A stretch of DNA of 42,990 nt from Hydrogenophaga sp. (GTDB taxonomy: Bacteria; Pseudomonadota; Gammaproteobacteria; Burkholderiales; Burkholderiaceae_C): NCBI GenBank assembly GCA_021154985.1, contig JAJNQE010000172.1, forward strand, positions 1-42,990, in the 5' to 3' direction. The notes beneath the pieces are model-generated. The model saw nothing but the letters and a program-made list of their open reading frames with translations, was not told the origin of the DNA and searched no databases. Positions 15,815-23,183 of this stretch are shown one piece after another; within the stretch, counting starts at the first letter, position 1; each line of letters opens with the position of its first letter. A program made the position numbers and the translations under genes.

Positions 15815-17923
15815 ATGTTTTTCAGGCGAATCGCGCGATCCAGCCGGCGGACCAAGTCGCCCTTCCTTGGTGCGGCTCTACCAGTGCACTGCGCCACGCC
15901 AACATTTCCTTCAAGCACCGCGTCAAACCGTTTGTCTGCTCGGGATTGGTTCGCCAGTTTGCGGGCGGTTCTCCTCGTGTGGCTGGCGTGCATGGCACTA
16001 CCCGCGATGGCCGGGGCATGGGTTCACTTGAAAGGGCTCGACGACATGCGGGTGTCGGTGGCCATTGCCGCCGATCCCTCCCGGCGCATGACCCTGAGCG
16101 AAGCCATCGACCGCAACCTTTTTGTAGACCTCACGCATGTGCCGCGCCGACCCATCCATACGGTGGTCACCTTCTGGCGCATTGATCTGGAAACGCCAAA
16201 GTCGCGCGATGGCGAGACTGTGTGGCTGCGTGCGGTGCCGCCGCTGATCTGGGATGCAGATTTGTTGACGCCGGACGGAGGGCGGCAGCACGGAGGAATG
16301 GTGTTTCCACACCTGCAGGATGGACACCCCGGCTTTCCGACGCAGTTCAAGGTCCACCTCACGCACCCGATGACGCGCCTGTACTTTCACATGGACACGG
16401 CTTTGCCCGAGCTCACCCATGTTTCTGTACTGTCGGACGAAGCGCTCAGCCGGGAGGTGCAGCGCGACACTCTGCGTCAGGGCTTGTTTATCGGCTCATC
16501 CGTGCTGATGCTGCTGCTCACCTTGGCCAACTGGTGCTTCACACGCAGGCGCATCTACCGCGACTTCGCGCTCTACATTGCCTGCGTGTCGCTGTTCATG
16601 CTGTGCTTCAACGGCTACTTGACGGCGTATTTCCTGACGGACTACCCCACGCTGGTTGCACGGTTGTCGTTGGTGAGTTTTGTCATGGCGGTGAGCAGCA
16701 CGGTTTGGTTCTCACTCTCCGCGCTCGACCTGCGCAGACAGATGCCACGGACCGCCTCGTGGCTCATGCGCTTCCTGTTGCTGGTGGTGTTGCTCGCCTT
16801 GCCCGGTTTCAATATCGACTGGATGGGTTTTGTCTCCAAGATGCTTTGGCTGACCTATCTGCCGGTGGGCTTGTTGTTGCTGGGTCTCAGCGCGCACTTG
16901 GCCTGGAAGCTGCGCAGCGTCAAGGCGTGGCTGGCTTTTGCCGCCTTTCTTTCTTTCTCGGTCTTCGAGAAAGCGCCTCTGCTGAGCATGGCGGGCCTGT
17001 TGCCCTTGACTGAATGGACGCCAGACGTTGCCAAGATCGGGTTTGTTTTCTACATGTTGCTCACGCACCTGTATTTGCTGATTCATCTGGGTGACCAGCG
17101 CGAGCTCGAGCGACGCGCCATGGCTGCTCGGCTGGAGGCAGATGCCGAGCGCAACCAACGTCGAGATCTGGCGCAGTTCCTCAGCATGTTCGGACACGAG
17201 GTGCGCACGCCGCTGAGCATCATCGACGCTGCCACCCAGAGCCTGGAAATGATGGCGGGTTCGGAAGCACCCAAGGTACGGGTCCGGCACAAGCGCATTC
17301 GCTCGGCGGTCGAGCGACTCAACCTGCTTTCACGCGAGGCTTTGGCCCGTGAGCGCATCGAGTCTGGTTCGTGGACCGCCCGCTCTCGGCAGTTCGACAT
17401 GCATCACGTGCTCGAAGGCGCCTTGGGCATGCAGGGCATCGCTGCCCCCGATTTTGGCCTGGGGGAAGGCCTGAGCGTACCGGCCGCTGTGGGGGGCTCG
17501 CCAGAGGGTAGTTTGGAGATCGAAATCGCTTCCAGCTTCCCCGAGGTGGTCGCCGATCCAGACATGATCGAGCTCGCTCTGAGCAACCTCATCGACAACG
17601 CGTGCAAGTACGCAGATCCAGGCAGTGGGGTCCGCTTGTTGATCACAACCGTGCCTGGAGAAGACGGCGAGCCGGCTAGTGTGAATTTCGAGGTGCTGAG
17701 CCGTGGCCAGCAGCTCACATCCCAAGAGCTGACACGGGTGTTCGACAAGTATTGGCGACGCAGCGAGGCGCAGGGAGTGGCCGGTGCAGGCCTGGGCTTG
17801 CACCTGGTGCGCTTGATCGCTCGAGCGCATGGTGGGTGGGTGCGAGCACGCAGCTTGCCAGATCGGTGGACATCCTTCTCGCTGTCCATCCCGTTGAGAA
17901 CTGAAGTGACATGTAAGGAGTGA
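15815..17923 (+). CDS. 7TMR-DISM-type sensor histidine kinase 1
   Basis: The product, about 702 residues, has a signal-like hydrophobic stretch (LRAVLLVWLACMALPAMAGA). An extracytoplasmic beta-rich domain of about 180 residues follows, with a DISMED2-like start (WVHLKGLDDMRVSVA) and end (LYFHMDTALPELTHVSVLSD). About seven membrane helices come next, then a cytoplasmic kinase core. The phosphoacceptor is the His of FLSMFGHEVRTPLSIID (His461 from this start). The N box is LALSNLIDNACKYADPG and the glycine box GVAGAGLGLHLVRLIARAHGG. ATG 15815 is used here; a TTG at 15800 and later GTG or TTG codons are possible because the signal-like helix begins about 50 residues in. It is followed after seven bases by its response regulator. 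The signal sensed is unknown; DISM extracellular domains often bind carbohydrates. Confidence 0.9.
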   Translation: MFFRRIARSSRRTKSPFLGAALPVHCATPTFPSSTASNRLSARDWFASLRAVLLVWLACMALPAMAGAWVHLKGLDDMRVSVAIAADPSRRMTLSEAIDRNLFVDLTHVPRRPIHTVVTFWRIDLETPKSRDGETVWLRAVPPLIWDADLLTPDGGRQHGGMVFPHLQDGHPGFPTQFKVHLTHPMTRLYFHMDTALPELTHVSVLSDEALSREVQRDTLRQGLFIGSSVLMLLLTLANWCFTRRRIYRDFALYIACVSLFMLCFNGYLTAYFLTDYPTLVARLSLVSFVMAVSSTVWFSLSALDLRRQMPRTASWLMRFLLLVVLLALPGFNIDWMGFVSKMLWLTYLPVGLLLLGLSAHLAWKLRSVKAWLAFAAFLSFSVFEKAPLLSMAGLLPLTEWTPDVAKIGFVFYMLLTHLYLLIHLGDQRELERRAMAARLEADAERNQRRDLAQFLSMFGHEVRTPLSIIDAATQSLEMMAGSEAPKVRVRHKRIRSAVERLNLLSREALARERIESGSWTARSRQFDMHHVLEGALGMQGIAAPDFGLGEGLSVPAAVGGSPEGSLEIEIASSFPEVVADPDMIELALSNLIDNACKYADPGSGVRLLITTVPGEDGEPASVNFEVLSRGQQLTSQELTRVFDKYWRRSEAQGVAGAGLGLHLVRLIARAHGGWVRARSLPDRWTSFSLSIPLRTEVTCKE

Positions 17924-17930
17924 TGCAACC

Positions 17931-18641
17931 GTGAGTGGTATTCGAGTGATGATCGTGGAAGACAATGAGGACCTCCGCGAGGAGATGGAGTTTCAGCTGG
18001 AGTCAGCGGGCTTTCTGGTGCGCAGCGCGGCAGATGGTGTGCAACTTGATGCCTTGCTGGCCAAGGAGCGGTGCGACGTGCTTCTGCTGGATCTCAACCT
18101 GCCCGGAGAAGATGGCTATTCCATTGCGCGGCGTCTGTTTGATCCACAGCGGCTTTGCATCATCATGCTCACCGCCCGCGACGAGATCGATGACAAAACG
18201 CGTGGTTTCGAAGAGGGGGCGGACAGCTACATGGTCAAGCCGGTCGATCGACGTGAGCTCGCCGCCTGCATCCGGGCCCTCTACCGGCGTGTAGCTGCAC
18301 CCGAACGCTTTGCTTCGGAATGGGCACTCCATGTGACAGCCCGTGAACTGGTTTCGCCCGATGGCCGCCGGTTGAGCCTCACGGCAACCGATGTCACCGT
18401 TCTTTCTGTCTTGGCCGCAGACCCCGGTCGCACCAGAACCCGGCAGGAGATCGTCACTGTGCTGGGCATTGACTTCATGGAGACGCCCGAAGGACGTACC
18501 AACACGATCATCAGCCGGCTGAGGCAGAAGCTGACGCACTTCGACCCCGAGCTTCGCATCGTGTCCTGGCGCAATCAGGGTTATTCGTATGTGGGTCCAT
18601 CGATCCAGCAAGCCTCGGCGGGCATCCGCCATTCGACCTGA
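17931..18641 (+). CDS. OmpR-family response regulator 1
   Basis: The 236-residue product has a receiver domain with the acidic pair EDNED, phosphoacceptor Asp54 in LLLDLNLPGEDG, Thr81 in MLTARDE and Lys103 in YMVKPVD. A winged-helix output domain at about 130-225 follows (LSLTATDVTVLSVLAADPGR; NTIISRLRQKLTHFDPELRI; WRNQGYSYVG). The start is GTG, with AAGGAG 11 bases upstream, overlapping the end of the kinase gene. It should be phosphorylated by sensor kinase 1 and act as a DNA-binding transcription factor. It is one of two candidates for binding the repeated A-rich motif found in promoter regions of this window. Confidence 0.93.
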   Translation: MSGIRVMIVEDNEDLREEMEFQLESAGFLVRSAADGVQLDALLAKERCDVLLLDLNLPGEDGYSIARRLFDPQRLCIIMLTARDEIDDKTRGFEEGADSYMVKPVDRRELAACIRALYRRVAAPERFASEWALHVTARELVSPDGRRLSLTATDVTVLSVLAADPGRTRTRQEIVTVLGIDFMETPEGRTNTIISRLRQKLTHFDPELRIVSWRNQGYSYVGPSIQQASAGIRHST

Positions 18642-18728
18642 GTCGGGCACCCACTTCGGTTCGAGCCGTTGGCGTTGACACAGCACAACGACGACCGCTT
18701 GGAGTACCTAAAATTTTATTTTCTTAAA

Positions 18729-18744
18729 TGATAAAAATGTCATA
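18729..18744 (+). promoter_or_regulatory. Shared A-rich motif upstream of the IHF-like gene
   Basis: TGATAAAAATGTCATA lies 66 bases before the IHF-like start, inside a 168-base gap (18642-18809) that is A+T-rich only from 18705 to 18755. It matches the copy at 15751 in 13 of its first 14 positions apart from one A/G change. A weak -10-like TACTAT follows at 18750-18755. The gap holds no other gene that I can see. Confidence 0.5.
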
Positions 18745-18809
18745 AATGCTACTATGGCACACCGGCCAGGTTGCTCCTTGGCGGCTGGCTCTTATTTCTG
18801 GAGGTTCGC

Positions 18810-19250
18810 ATGCAAGCCTTGCCCGCTTTTGTCGACAGTCTGGAGGTTCCTGCGCTCACCAAATCGGCCTTGGTTGATATGTTGATGGAACAACTGGGGC
18901 TCAACGGCCGCGAAGCCGTCGAGGTGGTGGAGGGCTTCTTCGAGCTGATTCTGGAGCGGCTTTCCAAGGGAGAGGACGTAAAGCTTGCGGGTTTCGGCAA
19001 TTTCGAGGTTCACCACAAGAAAGAGCGCCCCGGCCGCAACCCAAGAACCGGCGAAAGTGTCCTGATTTCGCCAAGAAGAGTGGTCAGGTTTTCTGCCGGG
19101 CCGAAGTTCATGCGCCGCATGACCAACAAGCAGTTGGCCGAATCCCTGTCGATTGCCAAGTCGGGCAAGAAGCTACCCAGCCTTGAGATCAAGCCCAGCA
19201 AGCGCCGTTCAGCGCGCCCTGAAGAGGCGCGTCAGCCAGCCAGTATCTGA
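18810..19250 (+). CDS. IHF-alpha/HU-family DNA-bending protein with N- and C-terminal extensions
   Basis: The 146-residue product carries the full IHF/HU fold at about residues 15-104: LTKSALVDMLMEQLGLNGRE, EDVKLAGFGNFEVHHKKERP, and the DNA-intercalating arm GRNPRTGESVLISPRRVVRF. It is closer to IhfA than to HU by eye. Unlike housekeeping IhfA (about 100 residues) it has some 14 extra residues in front and a basic tail of about 40 residues rich in Lys, Arg and Ser. It does not sit next to pheT, the usual ihfA neighbour. ATG 18810 is chosen because GGAGGT stands five bases upstream. Its last 42 bases overlap the convergent ParA-like gene. It may act as a dedicated architectural factor for the two-component and pilus promoters here. 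Confidence 0.9.
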   Translation: MQALPAFVDSLEVPALTKSALVDMLMEQLGLNGREAVEVVEGFFELILERLSKGEDVKLAGFGNFEVHHKKERPGRNPRTGESVLISPRRVVRFSAGPKFMRRMTNKQLAESLSIAKSGKKLPSLEIKPSKRRSARPEEARQPASI

Positions 19251-20219
19251 CTTTGCGGCACCAGGCGTGGCGGTACGGAGCGCAAGCAGCTCTTGCTGCC
19301 GCGGCGTTAGACCAGGATAGGTGCTTGCGGGTGCCCCCCGCGGCGCGCTGGCCTGGCCCATGTCCAGCGCCAGCTGCATGCGACTTTGAAATCTCAGGGC
19401 TTGAAGTTCCTCGGCATTGATGCCATCGGGCGGCATGGTTTCCACGAACGACTCGGGTGAACTGAGTTGTTTTTCGCGCTCAACCCGCTTGCCTAGTAGC
19501 GAGGGGATCAGGAGGGACCGTGGCAGGGCGGCTCCCCTGGGGCCGGCTTCGGACGGGGCCTGACCAGCGGGCTGGGCAACCGACCCATGATCTGACTGTG
19601 CCAAGGCAGTCAGCCAGTCCAGCAAGGGTTGCCACTGCAGCAGATCGCTTCGGTGCAACAGCGCCGGAACATCAAACACGCTGCCACCCGATTCCATGCA
19701 TTCGCGGTAGCTGGGGGCTTCTGCAATGACCGAGAGTATCGGCAGTGGTCTTGGCGTGGCATGGCTCTGCCACGCCAGCAACACGTCCATGGGCCATCGC
19801 ATGCCCACCGCAGTCACGCGGCAGCGGCCGCTGGCAACCCGGGGATGGTGGCGTACTTCCTGCAGGAAATCGATGGATGTTTCCAGGTCGAACACCGAGG
19901 GGCCCACAGGTACCACGACGCCGTCTGCGCGGGCCAGCTGTCTTGCAAGTTCCAGCCCCTGAAGACCGCTTGGCGTGTCGATCACCACATGGGTGGCACC
20001 GAGCGGCGATCGGTACGCCCTGCCGGTGTCGTTCGGCCAGTTGGCAATCGCCGGTGCCGATGGGCTGCGCCGACCCAGCCAGCGACTTGCCGATCGTTGG
20101 CGGTCGCTGTCACCCAGCATCACGCTCATTCCTTGCGCTGCGTACCACGCGGCAATCTGTGTGGCCAGGGTGCTTTTGCCGCTCCCACCTTTTCGGTTCA
20201 TGACAGCGATGATCGGCAT
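19209..20219 (-). CDS. Orphan ParA/MinD-like ATPase
   Basis: The 336-residue product opens with a deviant Walker A motif, AVMNRKGGSGKSTLATQIAAWYAA, followed by VMLGDSDRQRSASRW (Walker A') and HVVIDTPSGLQG (Walker B-like). The ATPase portion covers about residues 1-205. The remaining 130 residues are low in recognisable motifs and end with TGWLTRLFRAR, a possible basic amphipathic helix. No ParB-like gene or centromere repeats are visible, so a plasmid or chromosome partition role is unlikely. ParA-family proteins also place pili, flagella and chemoreceptor arrays. Positioning the pilus or secretion machine is therefore a reasonable inference. The start lies opposite a 385-base regulatory region that holds a 24-base palindrome about 87 bases upstream. 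Confidence 0.88.
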   Translation of the reverse strand: MPIIAVMNRKGGSGKSTLATQIAAWYAAQGMSVMLGDSDRQRSASRWLGRRSPSAPAIANWPNDTGRAYRSPLGATHVVIDTPSGLQGLELARQLARADGVVVPVGPSVFDLETSIDFLQEVRHHPRVASGRCRVTAVGMRWPMDVLLAWQSHATPRPLPILSVIAEAPSYRECMESGGSVFDVPALLHRSDLLQWQPLLDWLTALAQSDHGSVAQPAGQAPSEAGPRGAALPRSLLIPSLLGKRVEREKQLSSPESFVETMPPDGINAEELQALRFQSRMQLALDMGQASAPRGAPASTYPGLTPRQQELLALRTATPGAAKSDTGWLTRLFRAR

Positions 20220-20305
20220 GGCGTGGCCTGAATAGTGGATGAGGACGAGAGCGCCCCGTGGGCCGGTGCGGCAGAGTCTAAGAGTATGGCGAAAATGACA
20301 TTTTA

Positions 20306-20329
20306 AGTGATAAAAATATTTTTATCACT
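20306..20329. promoter_or_regulatory. Perfect 24-bp palindrome, probable operator
   Basis: The half-site AGTGATAAAAAT is followed immediately by its exact reverse complement, so all 24 bases are symmetric. It includes the shared A-rich motif in both orientations. A further half-like element, TGACATTTTA, lies just left at 20296-20305. It sits in the region upstream of the ParA-like gene and also upstream of sensor kinase 2. Dyad symmetry without a U-run suggests a dimer-binding operator rather than a terminator. Confidence 0.6.
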
Positions 20330-20367
20330 AAGGACTTCGAGGCCACCGAATCCCTTGGACCATCAAC

Positions 20368-20393
20368 AAAAAAAGGCCCGCAGATAGCGGGCC
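20368..20393 (-). terminator. Rho-independent terminator, minus strand
   Basis: A seven-base G+C stem (GGCCCGC with GCGGGCC) and five-base loop is followed on the minus strand by seven consecutive U. On the plus strand the sequence after the hairpin is AGAACTT, so it would work only leftward. Confidence 0.75.
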
Positions 20394-20470
20394 AGAACTT
20401 GCGTTGCTGAAACGCAAGGAGGACGAGATTGACAACTGCGAAGAAGCCAATCTCGATCTGAATGCTACAT
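20368..20470 (-). ncRNA. Candidate small RNA with three hairpins and an exposed CCUCC segment
   Basis: Read on the minus strand, three perfect inverted repeats follow one another. CGAGATTG pairs with CAATCTCG (20455-20448 with 20431-20424). CTTGCGTT pairs with AACGCAAG (20418-20411 with 20405-20398). GGCCCGC pairs with GCGGGCC (20393-20387 with 20381-20375), and a run of seven U ends the RNA. Between the first two hairpins the RNA reads UCCUC next to CUU, a perfect anti-Shine-Dalgarno core. An A+T-rich stretch at 20468-20510 could hold the promoter. No protein gene lies upstream on that strand, so the terminator has nothing else to end. The alternative is a structured plus-strand leader for kinase 2. 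I do not recognise the RNA family. Confidence 0.5.
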
Positions 20471-20517
20471 AAAAATCACTAAAATAACAATAAATACTTT
20501 TAACGACAAAAATGATG
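20468..20517. promoter_or_regulatory. Two further copies of the A-rich motif before sensor kinase 2
   Basis: CATAAAAATCACTA is at 20468-20481 and CGACAAAAATGATG at 20504-20517. The second includes the ATG at 20512 that could be read as the start of the kinase. If this is an operator, translation more likely begins at 20605. Confidence 0.45.
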
Positions 20518-20604
20518 AGTCATCAAGGGGGGCTTGCCAGTCGACGGGGGGGGCGGTGTCCTCGCGGGACTTTGGCAACCCGGGCTGCGAGAGGGCGCGT
20601 CTTT

Positions 20605-22509
20605 ATGGTCCTGCAGGCGGCGATCGGTGGTGTTCGGTGCAGCGTGGCGTGTGCCATGGTGGTCTTGTTGTGGCTATTGCCCATTCCCGTTCATGCCCAA
20701 GACCTGATCACCGAGCGCGCATGGCACGAAGACAAGACCGGCACGCTCGACTGGCAGTCCGCAGGCCAAGAGGCGTTTGTGCCATTTGAGGGCGCTCTTA
20801 CTCAAGGATTTGGACGGGACCCCTTGTGGTTGCGGCTTCGGATCGATCCGCAAGTCAATGCAGCGGGTGGACTGTGGGATCCCGACGAAGTCCTTGTTCT
20901 GCGGGTCTGGCCTCCCTTGCTGGACCACGTGGCGTTGTTCGATCCACGGGATCCACGCCCGACGCCCCGCATCGCGGGCGACAAACATGCCTGGGGAGTG
21001 GCCGAGTACCCGTCCCTGAGCTTTGCTTTTCGTATTCCCAGAGGAGAAGCACCGAGGTATGTCTGGCTGCGCGTCGAAACCCAAAGCACGCGCAGGGTGC
21101 ACGTTGACGTACAAACCCTGAAGGCGTTGTGGAAGGTGGAGTTCCGCCAGCAACTCATCTTCAGCGTGTACCTGGGCGTGATGCTGCTTTTTTTCGGGTT
21201 CGCGGTGATCCACTGGATCATGGAGCCCGACCGGCTGGTGTCGGCATTTGCACTTCGCCAGGGCTTTGGTCTTTTCTTCGGTCTGACCTACATGGGCTAC
21301 CTGCGCGTTGCATTGGACGGGTGGTTGCCTGCACCATGGATCGACGATATCGGCAATGTGTTGTTGTTTCTCGCTGTGCTCACGGGCGTGTGGTTTGAGT
21401 ACGTTTTCCTCTCCGAGCTGAACCCGCCAAGCTGGGCGCGCGACCTCATGCGTGTGATCATGGTATTGCTGTCGATCCTGATGGTGCTGATGCTGGCGCG
21501 GTTTCAGGTCGTGATGAATTTTCTGTTCGTCATTCTGGCCACGCTGCCGTTGTTGGGGCTGTTCATTGCGTTGGCGATCCGCCCTTCCACTTCAGAAGAT
21601 GGGGGTATCGATCCCTTGCTCCCCCGCTGGGTGCTGGTGGCCACCTACGTGGCCCGCTTGGTATTGATGATGCTGGCGGTCGTTCCGACGCTCGGCCTGT
21701 TCGAAACCACAGAGATGCCACTGAGCTCGGTGATGCTGCAGCAGGTCCTGGTCGGCTCACTCATGGTGGCCGTGCTCTACGTTCGAGCCAAACGCCAGAT
21801 CCGTTCGCATGCACAGGCTGTGACACAGCTGGCCATGGCGCGCGAGCATGTTTCGCGGGAAAGAGCCCATCGCGAGGAGCACCAAAAGCTGCTGGCGATG
21901 CTGGCCCACGAGCTCAAAACCCCGCTGGCGGCCATGAAGATGTTGGTGAGTCTGCGCACCACACCCCCCAATGCCAATGCCACCTTGCACCGGATGCTGG
22001 CCGACATGAACACCGTGATCGAGCGCTGCCTTCAGTCGGTGCGCACGCACGAGCCCACCTTGGCGCTGCAGCCCCAAGAAGTCGACGTGCCTTTGTTTGT
22101 GCGGTTGGCGCTGGCCCGGACCGCCGATGCCGACCGTATCGAGGTGACCTGTCCTGCCCGCTTGAGCTGGCACACCGATGCGCAGGTTTTCCAGATGGTG
22201 ATGGGCAATTTGCTGGACAACGCCATGAAGTACAGCCCGGCGGGCAGTCCGGTGCAGTTCGGTGTGGAGACCACAGACGACCCCCTGCGGGGATTGAGGC
22301 TGTGGGTCGAAAACGAAGAGGGGCCGGCGGGCGTGCCCGACCCGGCGCAGGTGTTTGAAAAGTATTACCGCAATCCCTTGGCGAGGCGGCATTCCGGCTC
22401 CGGGCTGGGTCTTTACCTGACCCAGGTTTTCGTCAAGGCGCTGGGAGGCAGCGTCCAATGTATTGCGTCCAACGGACGGGTGAGGTTTGAACTATGGTTG
22501 CCCAGCTGA
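20605..22509 (+). CDS. 7TMR-DISM-type sensor histidine kinase 2
   Basis: The product, about 634 residues, has a signal peptide (VRCSVACAMVVLLWLLPIPVHAQ) and a DISMED2-like extracytoplasmic domain (ERAWHEDKTGTLDWQSAGQE, PLWLRLRIDP, PRYVWLRVETQSTRRVHVDV). About seven membrane helices and a kinase core follow. The H box is LLAMLAHELKTPLAAMKMLV (His435 from this start), the N box MGNLLDNAMKYSPAGSP and the glycine box HSGSGLGLYLTQVFVKALGG. The frame is open to ATG 20512, but that ATG overlaps a candidate operator, and the intervening stretch includes G6 and G8 runs and a basic low-complexity sequence. ATG 20605 gives a normal signal peptide. The 3' end overlaps its response regulator by 16 bases. 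It is a paralogue in architecture of kinase 1. Confidence 0.88.
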   Translation: MVLQAAIGGVRCSVACAMVVLLWLLPIPVHAQDLITERAWHEDKTGTLDWQSAGQEAFVPFEGALTQGFGRDPLWLRLRIDPQVNAAGGLWDPDEVLVLRVWPPLLDHVALFDPRDPRPTPRIAGDKHAWGVAEYPSLSFAFRIPRGEAPRYVWLRVETQSTRRVHVDVQTLKALWKVEFRQQLIFSVYLGVMLLFFGFAVIHWIMEPDRLVSAFALRQGFGLFFGLTYMGYLRVALDGWLPAPWIDDIGNVLLFLAVLTGVWFEYVFLSELNPPSWARDLMRVIMVLLSILMVLMLARFQVVMNFLFVILATLPLLGLFIALAIRPSTSEDGGIDPLLPRWVLVATYVARLVLMMLAVVPTLGLFETTEMPLSSVMLQQVLVGSLMVAVLYVRAKRQIRSHAQAVTQLAMAREHVSRERAHREEHQKLLAMLAHELKTPLAAMKMLVSLRTTPPNANATLHRMLADMNTVIERCLQSVRTHEPTLALQPQEVDVPLFVRLALARTADADRIEVTCPARLSWHTDAQVFQMVMGNLLDNAMKYSPAGSPVQFGVETTDDPLRGLRLWVENEEGPAGVPDPAQVFEKYYRNPLARRHSGSGLGLYLTQVFVKALGGSVQCIASNGRVRFELWLPS

Positions 22510-23183
22510 CAGTCTCCGTGGTCGAGGACCACGATCTATTGCGCGAGGCCACAGTCTCCATGCTGCAGGAAAACGGCTTTCATGCGGTCGGCTGGGAGAG
22601 TGCCGAAGCTATCCCCAGCTCGCTTTCTTCGGCGCAGCCCACGCTGTACATCGTTGACGTGAATCTGCCGGGCGAAAGCGGGCTTGAACTGGCCAGACGC
22701 TTGCGTCTTGCCCAGCCTGGCGCTGGCATCGTGATGGTGACTGCCCGTTCCGACATTCCGGACCGGGTGGAGGGTTACAGCAGTGGCGCCGATGCCTACC
22801 TCATCAAGCCGGTGGAACCTGAGGAACTGCTGGCGGTTGTGAGGTCGCTGCAGGCACGGATGTTTCCAGTGCAGGCCGTCAACGAGTGGTTGCTGGAACG
22901 CGCCACACTCAAGTTCAAGTCTTCCGATGCAGCCTTCGTGCATCTGACGCACCCTGAGGTCAGTCTGCTCGCGGGTCTTGCACAGGCCGTGGACCACACA
23001 CTGTCCCGTGAGGACGATGCGTTGCACCTGAACCTCACGCTGGAGGACAAGTACAAGGCTTCAATGAATGTCCGTCTCAGCCAGCTTCGCAGAAAACTTC
23101 GGTCGGCGGGAGTGATTGAGCCCTCCATCAAATCCTTGCGCAACCGCGGCCTGCGGCTGTGCTTCAAACTGACTGTCAGGTAG
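22494..23183 (+). CDS. OmpR-like response regulator 2 with a divergent output domain
   Basis: The 229-residue product has a receiver with VVEDHD, phosphoacceptor Asp55 in LYIVDVNLPGESG, Thr83 in MVTARSD and Lys105 in YLIKPVEP. The C-terminal 100 residues look like a winged helix that has drifted: FVHLTHPEVSLLAGLAQAVD in place of the usual LT--E--LL, then MNVRLSQLRRKLRSAG and LRNRGLRLCFKL. It overlaps the kinase gene by 16 bases, so the two are translationally coupled. The end overlaps the convergent SDR-like gene by eight bases. It should act as transcription factor for kinase 2 signals. Confidence 0.9.
   Translation: MVAQLTVSVVEDHDLLREATVSMLQENGFHAVGWESAEAIPSSLSSAQPTLYIVDVNLPGESGLELARRLRLAQPGAGIVMVTARSDIPDRVEGYSSGADAYLIKPVEPEELLAVVRSLQARMFPVQAVNEWLLERATLKFKSSDAAFVHLTHPEVSLLAGLAQAVDHTLSREDDALHLNLTLEDKYKASMNVRLSQLRRKLRSAGVIEPSIKSLRNRGLRLCFKLTVR

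Noticed and set aside
19209..20219. Plasmid or chromosome partition locus
   Set aside because: No ParB-like gene, no direct repeats resembling parS, and no replication gene are visible around the ParA-like gene.
20429..20461. Ten-codon plus-strand frame TTG to TGA (LTTAKKPISI) preceded by AAGGAGG at 20416-20422
   Set aside because: It could be a leader peptide for kinase 2. But the same bases form exact stems with a minus-strand U-tailed terminator, so I favour a minus-strand RNA; the evidence does not exclude the peptide.
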